This document shows, in pieces, positions 24,088 through 34,496 of a DNA stretch of 64,000 bases (the stretch's first letter is position 1; the number at the start of each line of letters is the position of its first letter). Made by a program: the position numbers and the translations under genes. The DNA is from Omphiscola glabra (taxonomy: Eukaryota > Mollusca > Gastropoda > Lymnaeidae). Location of the stretch: NCBI GenBank assembly GCA_964017045.1, contig OZ024795.1:28496366-28560365 (forward strand), given 5' to 3'. The notes beneath the pieces were generated by a model. That model ran no database searches. It saw nothing but the letters and a program-made list of their open reading frames with translations, and had not been told where the DNA came from.

Positions 24088-24230
24088 AGGCTGTGTAACC
24101 ATTGTTACTATAAGCAACCAACTAAGCTGTGTAACCATTGTTATTATAGGCAACCAGCTAAGCTGTGTAACCATTGTTACTATAATCCACCTGATGGGTT
24201 GTGTTACTATTAGTACTATAATCAATCAAA
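24088..24230. repeat. ~37 bp array
   Basis: Three to four units containing GCTGTGTAACCATTGTTACT. Confidence 0.85.
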
Positions 24231-24231
24231 G

Positions 24232-24880
24232 TAGTGCAGGTGTTTCTTAGGGGCAAAGGTGTGTCAGGGTACTGCGTGTGTGTCATTTTGGCACAGGTGT
24301 GTCAGTGTAGCGCAGGTGTGTCAGATACTGCAGGTGTGTCAGGGTGGCACAGGTGTTTCAGTGTAGTGCAGGTGTGTCAGGGTGGCACAGGAGTGTTAGC
24401 GCACTGCAGGTGTGTCAGGGTGGCACAGGTGTGTCAGTGTAGTGCAGGTGTGTCAGGGTGGCACAGGAGTGTTAGCGCACTGCAGGTGTGTCAGGGTGGC
24501 ACAGGTGTGTCAGTGTAGTGCAGGTGTGTCAGGGTGGCACAGGAGTGTTAGCGCACTGCAGGTGTGTCAGGGTGGCACAGGTGTGTCAGTGTAGTGCAGG
24601 TGTGTCAGGGTGGCACAGGAGTGTTAGCGCACTGCAGGTGTGTCAGGGTGGCACAGGAGTGTTAGCGCACTGCAGGTGTGTCAGGGTGGCACAGGAGTGT
24701 TAGCGCACTGCAGGTGTGTCAGGGTGGCACAGGAGTGTTAGCGCACTGCAGGTGTGTCAGGGTGGCACAGGAGTGTTAGCGCACTGCAGGTGTGTCAGGG
24801 TGGCACAGGTGTGTCAGTGTAGTGCAGGTGTGTCAGGGTGGCACAGGAGTGTTAGCGCACTGCAGGTGTGTCAGGGGAAG
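24232..24880. repeat. 38-bp minisatellite built from two 19-mers
   Basis: About 17 units. Each has a GCAGGTGTGTCAGGGTGGC half and an ACAGGAGTGTTAGCGCACT (or GTGTGTCAGTGTAGT) half, related to each other. CAGGTGTG E-box-like motifs recur throughout. Confidence 0.96.
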
Positions 24881-25808
24881 GCAGAAATGCAGATGTAATT
24901 GTTTTTAGGCTGGATTTGGATAATTTAAGGATACATTTTTTTTCATATGCTGACAATGAGTATATTCAATGTAATCCATTAATGTGGATCACCAAAAGAA
25001 TATGATCTTGGGGTCGGATGCTGTAGGGGTGGCTTATTTCTTTTGAGTATAAGTCAAAGGTGGCAGAATCAAGATGCAATCATTCAAATCCAGTTGTCAA
25101 TGTCTTTGAGAATTTCATGTTAAAATTGATTAAGTACAGAAAGCATTCCTGCAAAACCCTGGTCGACTAGACAAGAAAATATCACAAAATTGTCTTTAAG
25201 TGGTAACAATAAATATTCTAAGCCGTCAGATCAATCTAAAGCCGTCCACTAGAGGTCAGAATGTACGAGAAAATTGAGGTTAGAAATAACTTCCAAAACA
25301 GCATTAGTCGCTGTTCTGTAGTTATGAGATACTCGATTAGGAAAGAATATTTAAGTATCACAGATTTATATGGAGGTGGGGGGAGGGGGTAGAGAGAGAG
25401 AGCTAGACAGTGTGTTAGCCAATTTCTTTGTGTACTACAGGATATAATCCGATCGTAACTCTTCCAATCCCTTTCAATTATTATACAACTATCACACAGA
25501 GTGTTTCCAGCTAATGGTAAAGTTCAAACGACTGCGTGTGGCTGTCGAAAGGCTAACTCTGGAGTTGGTCTCTCCATTAAAAGCTGTTGAAGTGGTCTGA
25601 TCATGTCAGCGTAATGATCTGTTAAGGAGATCGGTACGAGAAATGGTGTGAGGTTATCGATTCGAACAAAAGTTCCGATAGAATTTCGTCCGATTTCATT
25701 TGGTCTATGGCGTGCTTGGTATCAGTGGTTCTGTGGCCATTGTCATAGAAACTACACAAGTTATCGATACAAGATACTAGCACACAAAAAACCCCGCCTC
25801 TGTACACC
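24881..25808. other. AT-rich non-repetitive stretch
   Basis: A short GA tract at about 25,393 and nothing else recognised. Confidence 0.4.
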
Positions 25809-25827
25809 ATCCCCCCCCCCCCCCCCC
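25809..25827. repeat. Poly-C run
   Basis: An uninterrupted C homopolymer of about 18 bases. Confidence 0.95.
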
Positions 25828-25975
25828 GATTTCACCAACAATCAACAATCAATACAGCTTGCTTATAAGGATCACCTATCAGTGAAATTTGTAACAGCAA
25901 TAGAAAGATTGAAGGAGGTCTATTTATTTCATTCCTGACGTCCGTCCGTCACAATGTAACCATGGGTTGGACTTC

Positions 25976-26089
25976 TACATACATACACACACAAACACAC
26001 ACAGACACACAAACACGGACATACACACACATACCTGCATACATACATAACTTAATAATTATTATTTGTGATATATATATATATATGTG

Positions 26090-26125
<36 letters not shown>
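25976..26125. repeat. (CA)n, (TA)n and (GA)n microsatellites
   Basis: CA/CACACA-rich start, then two (TA)n blocks separated by GTGATATA, then (GA)n. Confidence 0.95.
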
Positions 26126-26126
<1 letters not shown>

Positions 26127-26518
26127 CTATTCATTTGGCCCTATTTTAACATGTACCTAGTTCCCTCACATCCCCTAACACCATTCAAAGGAGACGCCCA
26201 TGACAAATATATGGAGGGCGCTTGAACTCATTCCTCTTCCTTAAGAGCTACAGCATCAGCTCGGCTTAATATGTCTTGATGGGATCTTAAATCTTTAGGG
26301 CACTCTCTCCCCCCCCCCCCCCCCTGCCTCTCTCCGTCTAACGGTAAGACTTGAACCTATCTATGTCAATTATTGAAAAGCGTCGTTGCCGAGTTCATCC
26401 GTTAGATTGGGTACATCATTAACAGATTACTGTGGGTCAAATCGGATTGAGTGCAGCTGTAGTGTGGCTTTGGTGTTTAGCGACATTCTCAGCATAGAAC
26501 CTTTCAACTCTTATTGAT

Positions 26519-26883
26519 GGCACGGCTCACACACATTTCTATGTGTCCGACACATCGAGGCCATGGCTCACACGTTTTTCTTCGTCTTCGACACACCGAT
26601 GTCACGGCTCACACACATTTCTGTGTCCGACACATCGAGGCCATGGCTCACACACTGGCGCAACTCGCGCACGGGGCACAATACCTTTTTAGCGCCCCCC
26701 CCCCCATTCGAAAACCATACAATATTATATGTAAAATATACCATTTGGCGCCCCTTTGTGAGTAGCGCCCGGGGCATGATGCCCCCCTTGCTTCCCCCTC
26801 ACTACGCCACTGGGCTCACACTTATTTATATGTCTCCGACACATCGATGTCACGGCTCGCACACATTTCTATGTGTCCGACCC
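26519..26883. repeat. ~41 bp array interrupted by a MITE
   Basis: Units contain ACACATTTCTATGTGTCCGA and CACATCGAGGCCATGGCTC. The element at 26653-26812 splits a unit; one and a half units follow it. Confidence 0.88.
26653..26812 (-). mobile_element. MITE with CAGTGGCGTAG-type ends, inserted in a tandem array
   Basis: 160-bp element. The right end on the minus strand reads CAGTGGCGTAGTGAGG; the left end is a degraded CACTGGCGCAACT. It is flanked on both sides by GGCTCACA (26645-26652 and 26813-26820), a perfect 8-bp duplication. That motif is also part of the surrounding 41-bp repeat, so the duplication is supportive rather than conclusive. The interior has paired GGGGCAC/GCGCCC blocks and a C12 run. 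Confidence 0.65.
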
Positions 26884-26988
26884 ACGTATTATAGAAACAT
26901 GCATAACTGTGGGTTACTGCGACAGAAAGTTAGTTTAACTTTAGCGAAGACACGTTGTGCCGTAACGTATGTTCCAAAGAAACACTTT

Positions 26989-27343
26989 AGCAAGATATGG
27001 TGGTTGGTCGAGGTCACTTCAATGGCAAGATCTGGTAGTTGGTCGAGGTCACTTCAATGGCAAGATCTGGTGGTTGGTCGAGGTCACTTCAATGGCAAGA
27101 TCTGGTGGTTGGTCGAGGTCACTTCAATGGCAAGATCTGGTGGTTGGTCGAGGTCACTTCAATGGCAAGATCTGGTGGTTAAAGTCACTTCAATGGCAAG
27201 ATCTGGTGGTTGGTCGAGGTCACTTCAATGGCAAGATCTGGTGGTTGGTCGAGGTCACTTCAATGGCAAGATCTGGTGGTTGGTTGAAGTCACTTATATG
27301 GCAAGATCTGGTGGTTGGTCGAGGTCACTTCAATGGCAAGGTC
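26989..27343. repeat. 35-bp array, GGTCGAGGTCACTTCAATGG
   Basis: Ten units, one with an internal deletion at about 27,180. Each contains AGGTCACTTCA, a nuclear-receptor-like half site. Confidence 0.96.
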
Positions 27344-27493
27344 TGCAAAAAATTTATGACAGTAAAAAGAATTGAAATGTGTTGATCAAAATTGTCAATT
27401 ATTAAAGGAAGTCAGTTTGCATCGACTCGAATCTATTACAGTAAATGTAGCTCCCAAGAATAGCTCCCCACCCTACCCCTCACCAAGCATAAC

Positions 27494-27988
27494 AGCTCTA
27501 ACTATTGGTCTAACAACGTTAAATATTGGTCTCAATACGTTAAATATTGGTCTCAATACGTTAAATATTGGTCTCAATACGTTAACTGTTGGTATAACAA
27601 CGATACCTATTGGTCTCAAAGCGCTACCTATTGGTCTCAAAGCGCTACCTATTGGTCTCAAAGCGCTACCTGTTGGTCTCAAAGCGCTACCTATTAGTCT
27701 CAAAGCGCTACCTATTGGTCTCAAAGCGCTACCTATTGGTCTCAAAGCGCTACCTATTGGTATCAAAGCTCTACCTATTGGTCTCAAAGCGCTACCTATC
27801 GGTCTCAAAGCGCTACCTATTGGTCTCAAAGCGCTACCTATTGGTCTCAAAGCGCTACCTATTGGTCTCAAAGCGCTACCTATTGGTCTCAAAGCGATAC
27901 CTATTGGTCTCAAAGCGCTACCTATTGGTCTTTAAACGCTAAATATTGGTCTCAATACGTTACCTTTAGGTATAACAACGCTAAATCT
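27494..27988. repeat. 21-bp array, CGCTACCTATTGGTCTCAAA
   Basis: About 23 units; flanking units are AT-shifted (ACGTTAAATATTGGTCTCA). The period of seven codons without stops gives open frames on both strands, encoding heptads such as ALPIGLK or RPIGSAL; no other evidence of coding. ATTGG (inverted CCAAT) occurs in almost every unit. Confidence 0.97.
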
Positions 27989-28015
27989 TTTTGGTCTGAC
28001 TTGAACAGTTCAAAA

Positions 28016-28049
28016 ACAGGATGTTATGCTTTATAACGAACCATCCTGT
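28016..28049. other. Bulged hairpin
   Basis: ACAGGATG pairs with CATCCTGT, and the inner TTAT with ATAA around a GCTTT loop; one bulge of about five bases. It sits just after the 21-bp array. Function unknown. Confidence 0.5.
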
Positions 28050-28304
28050 GGATGACCAAAAGGCGCCAACATGACGTTTCATCTTCCTGAGTATGGTCTG
28101 CCCTTGTGCTGTTAAGTGTGACTGATTGATTTGTAACCCGGAGGTGACGTGTGGATTAGAGCACATGGAGAAAAGGTCGCGAGTTGCAGGGACCTTAGGC
28201 AGGTCATTATCTGCTTTGGGAGATGGCGTTAGTGATCTAAAGGCTGTTTATGTTTGACGCACAATGGAACAGCTGAGATTTCTGACCGCGTCCTGTCCTG
28301 GAAT

Positions 28305-28448
28305 AATAAGATTGTTGGTGACTGTCCTATAATTGAATGATAATGTCGTTGGTAACTGCCCTTTCATCGAATGATAAGGTCGTGGATAACTGCCCTTTAA
28401 TTGAATGATAAGGTCGTCGGTAACTGCCCTTTAATCGAATGATAAGAA
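28305..28448. repeat. ~33 bp array
   Basis: Four units with GAATGATAAGGTCGTGGATA-like and AACTGCCCTTTAAT blocks. Confidence 0.9.
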
Positions 28449-29177
28449 TGTTAAGGAAGACGGAATCCCTGTAAAAGACAGTTAAATAGGCTGAAAGTCG
28501 TTATTGAAATGAAATATTGTTATAGGAGTCATGTCAGTGTGAGAATCATGACGTCATGACATCATGACTTCAAGGAATTCGGGCAAATCTTTAAAACACT
28601 TTTTGGAAATTCCTACGTTTGAGAGCATGGGGGTGGGGAGTGGGACAAAACGGCAGTGTCAATGAGCGGACGGTGAAAGGTCGTCATGGTCTGGGGCGGG
28701 ATCCAATATATGGGTAAGTGAATGGACGGTCAAATGTCACCATGAAAGGCTTATCAAATAGTTTCTGGTCGTCTAAACGATCCTCAGCTTGTGCCACAAA
28801 TGATCTTTAAACAACCGTATTATTTGATTAATGTATCCCAATCTTTCTTTAAGAACTGTCTTATTGCGTAACTTATCTTAACTTGTTTTCTTAAACGACT
28901 GTCATTCTGAATGAATTATCCCACTTTTTTCTATCTGAAACCTGCGAAGATGAAATGGTGAGTGTATATTTATTTATATGAGATGGCTTTTGTATAATAG
29001 ACTGGCGTCCTTACGCTAACACAGCCATCAAATATTTGTTGAGTTCCACTTCCGCACTGTGACGACGGGAGCTTCAAAGTCACATACGGAAATGAACAGG
29101 TTGGATATTATTTCCGTGTTTATTCTTCACCGTATGTCATTGTACGAACTAATGTCAAATGTGGGTCATTTCACTAA
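28449..29177. other. Non-repetitive stretch
   Basis: Holds the 14-bp CRE palindrome at 28,546. No gene recognised. Confidence 0.4.
28546..28559. promoter_or_regulatory. 14-bp perfect palindrome with a CRE core
   Basis: TCATGACGTCATGA, containing TGACGTCA at 28549-28556; a related CATCATGAC follows. A candidate CREB/ATF site; no gene is nearby. Confidence 0.4.
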
Positions 29178-29522
29178 CTCTCTCTCTCCCTATCTCTGTC
29201 TCTTCGAGCTCTGTCAATCTCACACTCTCTCTCATCTATCAATCTCTCTCTCTCTTTCTCTATCCTTTCTCACTCGCTTTCTCTCACTCACATTCACTTT
29301 CTATCTCTCACTAACTCTCTCGCTTTCTCTCTCTCTCTCTCTTCTATCTCTTCCCCACCTCTCTCATTGGCTTTCTTTCTCTCAATAACTCTTTCTATCT
29401 CTCACTTACTTTATCCCTGTTATGCACTCTCTCTCCCTCTCTTGCTCTCTCTTCTCTCTCTCTTTCTCTCACCCACGCTTTCTTTCTCTCTCTCTCCCTC
29501 TCTCTCCCTCTCACGCTCTCTG
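29178..29522. repeat. Pyrimidine microsatellite
   Basis: CT-rich with ACT and TTT interruptions. Confidence 0.95.
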
Positions 29523-29666
29523 GACCTTAAGTGGACATTAGCATTGCGTGGTGCTATGCAGAACAGCATTTTGAAAAGTTCTGCCTGACGCTGGTGCACT
29601 TACATAAAAGTTACAAATAGTTACAAGAAAACACAACGACACTAAGACATCTTATATGAATACAAA

Positions 29667-29831
29667 CAGTGGCGTAGCTAGGGTTTATGTCACCTGGGGG
29701 CGCCCCAAGCTTATTACCGCACCCTTTCACGGAAAAGACCCGCAGTAGTTTGCCTAAAATGCTTACCTCAATATAAAGAAGAAAGCACAACACCCTCTCC
29801 CCCCCCCCACTTCGTTTTTCCTACGCCACTG
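29667..29831 (+). mobile_element. MITE with CAGTGGCGTAG ends, second copy
   Basis: Ends CAGTGGCGTAG and CTACGCCACTG form an 11-bp perfect inverted repeat 165 bp apart, with GGGGGCGCCCC just inside the left end. The same family as the element at 26.65 kb. Flanking 8-mers match poorly, so the duplication has decayed or the boundary is off by a base. Confidence 0.6.
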
Positions 29832-30314
29832 TAAACATTGATACAACTTGGAGAAAAACATTCTGTCTACCGGTTTAGAATTGCTACTGAAACTTTTTTT
29901 TTGCTAAACAGTCTTTCATTGTAGTACAAAGAGCGTATGGCGTGTCTGAGTTGTCCTAGTATTGAATATTTTGGCACTACGATAACTTTAGCAGCCATAT
30001 CCCTTTCCCATATCCCATTCCTATATCAACCACCTGGCTGTTATTATTATTATTATTCCGTAGACGTCATGTCCTAAAATTGCTTTCGTGACGCAAGCTG
30101 TGACGTCAACTAATACCGAGGATTACGTCAAAAAAAAAACAACCCACGAACCAAAACATCGGGATGTATAATTATAATCTGAGCCAGATATGGCTCCATT
30201 TCAAACTTCCGAGACGAGCTGGTCTGTGAAGATTGTCTGTCCATATTATCAACGACATTGAGCCAGGCTTTCATAGTCACAGTGTGGGGTGGCAAATCTT
30301 GCCAACTCAGTTAA
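29832..30314. other. Non-repetitive stretch ending at poly-A
   Basis: TGACGTCA at 30101-30108. The poly-A at its right edge suggests a retro-inserted sequence, but no parent could be named. Confidence 0.3.
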
Positions 30315-30337
30315 AAAAAAAAAAAAAAAAAAAAAAA
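30315..30337. repeat. Poly-A run
   Basis: About 23 A. It may be the tail of an unidentified retro-inserted sequence to its left (about 30,130-30,314). Confidence 0.9.
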
Positions 30338-30379
30338 GTATTTTTACTTAGGACACAACAACTACTTTTGTTTTAGAGT

Positions 30380-30842
30380 CGGTTTTGTTTGTTTTGTTCA
30401 AGAAACAAGAATCAGTTTTGTTTGTTCAATAAACAAGAATCAGTTTTGTTTGTTCAATAAACAAGAATAAGTTTTGTTTGTTCAAGAAACAAGAATCAGT
30501 TTTGTTTGTTCAATAAACAAGAATCAGTTTTGTTTGTTCAAGAAACAAGAATCAGTTTTGTTTGTTCAAGAAACAAGAATAAGTTTTGTTTGTTCAATAA
30601 ACAAGAATCAGTTTTGTTTGTTCAATAAACAAGAATCAGTTTTGTTTGTTCAATAAACAAGAATAAGTTTTGTTTGTTCAAGAAACAAGAATCAGTTTTG
30701 TTTGTTCAATAAACAAGAATCAGTTTTGTTTGTTCAATAAACAAGAATCAGTTTTGTTTGTTCAATAAACAAGAATCAATTTTGTTTGTTCAATAAACAA
30801 GAATCAGTTTTGTTTGTTCAATAAACAAGAATCAGTTTTGCC
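30380..30842. repeat. 28-bp array, TTTTGTTTGTTCAATAAACA
   Basis: About 16 units. The core TTGTTTGTTCAATAAACAA is nearly palindromic, so each unit can form a small hairpin. Units carry AATAAA-type or AAGAAA variants. Confidence 0.97.
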
Positions 30843-30888
30843 ATGAAAAAACGACTGATTCTATGTTTATTGCTTTAATATTTTTTTT

Positions 30889-30972
30889 TTGGGTGGGGTG
30901 TGCTAATGGGAGGGTGTACTAATGGGGGGGATGCTAATGGGGGGGGGATGTGTGCTAATGGGGTGGGCGGAG
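30889..30972. repeat. G-rich imperfect repeat
   Basis: Four units around GTGCTAATGGGGGGG; several G-runs of 3-9 give quadruplex potential. Confidence 0.88.
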
Positions 30973-31159
30973 GCAAAGTCTTCCTTCAGCCGTTTGGTTT
31001 TGAATGTTGGCGTAAAGAGGATAGATGTTAATGCTTAATCTTCAGTGATTGTACACTTACGGTTAACTTGTGGATTTTGTGGTGTGCCCATCACGGTACA
31101 AATTATCAATGAATCAACAGCTGCATTTAGAAGTGTGCCAATTTGCTATGTTCACAAAG

Positions 31160-31256
31160 TGCTACTGTGGGGTGTGTTTGACTGGGGCTACTTTGGGATA
31201 TGTTCGACTGGGGCTACTTTGGGATATGTTCGACTGGGCTACTTTGGGGTGGGTTT
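31160..31256. repeat. 26-bp array
   Basis: About 3.5 units around GACTGGGGCTACTTTGGGAT. Confidence 0.9.
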
Positions 31257-31519
31257 TGGTGTAGTACTTTCGGAAGTGCTAACGTGTTCTTCATCGACAT
31301 GTAGATGACTATCATCACTTGGATTGCATGCTTCTTTAGAATATATCCGACTGTGTTAATTTAGGATGTGTACTAGTACACTACTTAACCGTTAGCCATG
31401 ATGACCCTATATATCAGCCATTCTGTTACGATTTGAACGTGAGAAAAATGGCCCTTTAATGTATCGTGTTCATTATTGATTGTGGAAGCGCATCTCACCG
31501 TCAACAAGCACTTGACTTT

Positions 31520-31698
31520 GTCGGTCTATAGCACACCGTCGACACCACCACTTGTCTATTCCAGTCAATAGCACACCGTCAACACACCACACACTGCATG
31601 TCTATGCTAATCTATAGCAAACCATCAACACGCTGTCTATGCTAATCTATAGCACACCATCAATACGCTGCATCTCTATGTTAATCTATAACACACAA
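31520..31698. repeat. Imperfect ~40 bp array
   Basis: About four units with CTATAGCACACCRTCAACAC. Confidence 0.8.
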
Positions 31699-31959
31699 TT
31701 TAGTGCTCGGAATTCGCTCACTTTGGACTGCCGCCCACGAATTTTGTTATTGCCTCAACATATTTTTAACAAGAAATTTATATGTAATCAATAGACTCAG
31801 CATCTCCACAACAGCTGTTGAAAAGTGTGAGTGACGTCACGAGTAGAAGACGTACTTGTTCTATTAAATGTGCTTTTATTGGTCTTTTTTTTTTGTAGTC
31901 TCAGCGATTAACAGATGGGATTCCCTTGAATAATTACATAATGAACATGAGAAATAAAG

Positions 31960-32142
31960 TAGGCAGGAAACATGACCAAAATGAGGCAGAGAATATGACC
32001 GAAATAAGGCAGGGAATAAGACCCAAATGAGGCAGAGAATATGACAAAAATAAGGCAGGGAATATGACCCAAAGAATGCAAGGAATGTGACCTAAATAAG
32101 GCAGGGAATGTTATCCAAATGAGGCAAGGAATATGACATGAT
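31960..32142. repeat. 23-24 bp array
   Basis: About eight units around AGGCAGGGAATATGACC. Confidence 0.92.
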
Positions 32143-32186
32143 CTGTAGTTTGGTATCTTTCCTTTTTTTTTTTTTTTTTTTTTTTT

Positions 32187-33195
32187 GGTGGGGAGGGAAG
32201 AGACGGTCAAATTATGGGCTTCGGACATGAGGCTAAGGGCATTCTAAGTAAGGAATAAAATTTTAATTGATCTCAGCTTGCTTGTTGGCCTTTTGGGTTA
32301 AGCCTTAAGCGTCACGGTCAAAACAAGCCGGAAGAAGAACTTTTAAAGTTTCATTTTGTCTCGAAGTCTTCCTCAACATCGTACCTCCCATGCAGCAGTT
32401 TAGCCAAGATGCCGCAATTCTTTTATGTGTTGATAAGTATTGTCTATAGACTAAATTATCTCATTTTTTTGTTAACTATCATATATGTTGCCAAGGTTCT
32501 ACTTTTAGGGAGTCACATGTTGGGTGAATTAAGAAAGATATATATTTTTTTTATCGAGCATGTTTTCACAGTCAGTTATTATGTCGTGGATCAAATCAAC
32601 ACGCTTCAATGAATCTCCCAGGCTTTTGTTTTCCTATATAATGTTTTAAATTTGCACTTTGTCAAGTTACATAAACATGTTGTTTAAGTTCTTCCCGGTG
32701 TGGGGAATATATCAATATGTTTGGTTTTTTTAAATTTAGCTTCCTGACTTAATCACTTGACCCACCTCAGGGCTAGAAAAGTGAACAGTGCAATGTATCA
32801 GATCCGATACCAGCTCTAGCCCATTAAATACATATTTTTCCTTACTAGTGCCAATGACCATTTATCTAGGGGCATACGGTAAAGGAAGCAATTAAGTTTG
32901 TTTTTTTATAAACCAAAACAAACTGGAAAGAAAAACTCGGCATTGGACCAGCTGCCACACTGAGAGTTTTTGGGGGCGTTAACTTGACCTCTCTACCACC
33001 AGCTCCCAGTACTCCACCCAGTGACGTCCAGTTGGCTGTACACAGCTTCAGCAGTACTTCTACGCAAACTCAACTGTTTGCTGTATACAAGCTGTGCGAG
33101 AAAGAGGGCGTTTAAGACGTCGAACGCAGCAGCCGTTGACTGACATGAAAATTGCTTATTTGGGGTCTGCAGAAAACAAGACAGCAATCTTCAGT
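32187..33195. other. Non-repetitive stretch upstream of the candidate exon
   Basis: A 67-codon hydrophobic frame (32409-32612) is AT-driven and unconvincing. No gene recognised. Confidence 0.35.
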
Positions 33196-33272
33196 TTTCG
33201 AACAGCTGCGAGATAGATGTTTTCAGACAGCTGCGTGTCAGATGATTTCAGACAGCTGCGAGACAGACAGAG
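33196..33272. repeat. Short imperfect repeat, TTCAGACAGCTGCG
   Basis: Three units of about 25 bp, each with a CAGCTG E-box, immediately 5' of the candidate exon. Confidence 0.75.
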
Positions 33273-33447
33273 TATATATTAATAAAAACAAGTTATTTGT
33301 TGGTTGGTGGAAGATAAAGGGGAAACTGCGGTTTTCAGGTTCAAATCTGTGTGAGCGGTGGTTTTCTTAACCTACTTACTGCGCACTTCAACTAAAGGAT
33401 CTGTTGGTCAAGTGTCCGTGCTGTGGTCATCACCTTTGTTTCATGAG
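33273..33447 (+). other. Candidate 5' non-coding exon ending in a strong splice donor
   Basis: Non-repetitive sequence ends CATGAG|GTAAGTT, donor GT at 33448-33449, which matches the metazoan consensus closely. An AT-rich TATA-like element (TATATATTAATAAA) lies at about 33,270. No long frame crosses it. If real it could be the leader exon of tob about 25 kb downstream, or of an unrelated non-coding transcript. Only RNA data could decide. Confidence 0.25.
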
Positions 33448-33983
33448 GTAAGTTCTTTTATAACTGTCAAATTTAATGAACGGTTTCCGTCAATTTGATT
33501 GATCCAGAGATAGTTCCTGGCCGAAATCACTCTTTTTAAAAATGGGTCAAATTGATTTCTTTAATCTAAGTACCGGTATTTCTTTTCTTCCTTTGTTTTA
33601 ATCTGCTTAACAACACCTCCGACCAAAGACATCAGCACAAACACCTCGAATCAAACTCTTCGGACCAAACACATTGGTAGACCATACGCTGAGATGCCGT
33701 CTCGCCAACCAACAATTTTGGCATGCCTGGGTTTTCCCTTCAACTCCGCGCACGCATCACCCCAAAGGTCATGATTTTTGGCAGTCGGTGGACGTTTTGT
33801 AGATGACTCCTTTTATAATTAGGAATAACTCCAGGCATATTTGGCGGAACTCCGATGTCTGATTAAATTCCCTTCCCCCCCCCCCCGGGTACTTATTAGG
33901 TTTAGTGCTTCTAAGCTAACCTGCCTTACATAATTTAAAAAGAATATTTCATCTACGACATCATCACATCTTTCCCTATAGTA
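33448..33983. other. Non-repetitive stretch after the candidate donor
   Basis: Would be intron start if the donor at 33,448 is used; a C-run lies at about 33,878. Confidence 0.35.
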
Positions 33984-34171
33984 CAGTGGTTCTCAACCTT
34001 CCTAATGCCGCGACCCTTTAATACAGTTCGCGACCCCCAACCACAAAATTTATTTTCGTTGCTACTTCATAACTGTAGAGTAGATGCGTTTTCCGAAGGT
34101 CTTAGGCGACCCCTGGGAAAGGGTCGTTCGACCTCCAAAGGGGTCGTGAAGCCACAGGTTGGGAACCGCTG
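33984..34171 (-). mobile_element. SPIN-like hAT MITE, copy 1
   Basis: 188-bp element with terminal inverted repeats: left CAGTGGTTCTCAACCT, right (reverse complement) CAGCGGTTCCCAACCT. It is flanked by a near-perfect 8-bp target-site duplication, CTATAGTA (33976-33983) and CTATAGAA (34172-34179), as expected of hAT transposition. Internal blocks such as TCGCGACCC-type and GGTCGTTCGACC sequences match what I recall of SPIN non-autonomous hAT elements, known for horizontal transfer among tetrapods, a triatomine bug and a pond snail. It has no coding capacity. It is in the opposite orientation to copy 2. Confidence 0.85.
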
Positions 34172-34496
34172 CTATAGAAGGACCATTTTGTGTTTCATTA
34201 TTGAAAACACCAGTAACAAATATGTGTATGTTTCATCAACACGACTTCCCTAACATCTATCAGTAGCTTGTATATTCCCCAGAACTGAGGCAATACAACT
34301 TGGTATCACTAATTACTGGTCCAGAGTTGATAAAAAGCCAATTCTAATGTCATCTGACTCGTCTCCTTAAAAATGTTATCAACTGAGTTGCACCATGGAA
34401 CCAAAGACTAGCCATCGTCATCAGATGGTCAGCAATTCCTCACGTTCACGTTTCTTTCTTTTTTTTCTTCAAAAAATTACTTTAGAAAGTCTGGTT

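Noticed and set aside
24234..24898. Overlapping frames with a CQCSAGVSGWHR-like repeat
   Set aside because: Translation of the 38-bp array; no signal peptide or conserved spacing despite the cysteines.
27372..27942. 187-, 146- and 110-codon frames with heptads such as ALPIGLK
   Set aside because: The 21-bp array is open in three frames; no start, promoter or homologue supports coding.
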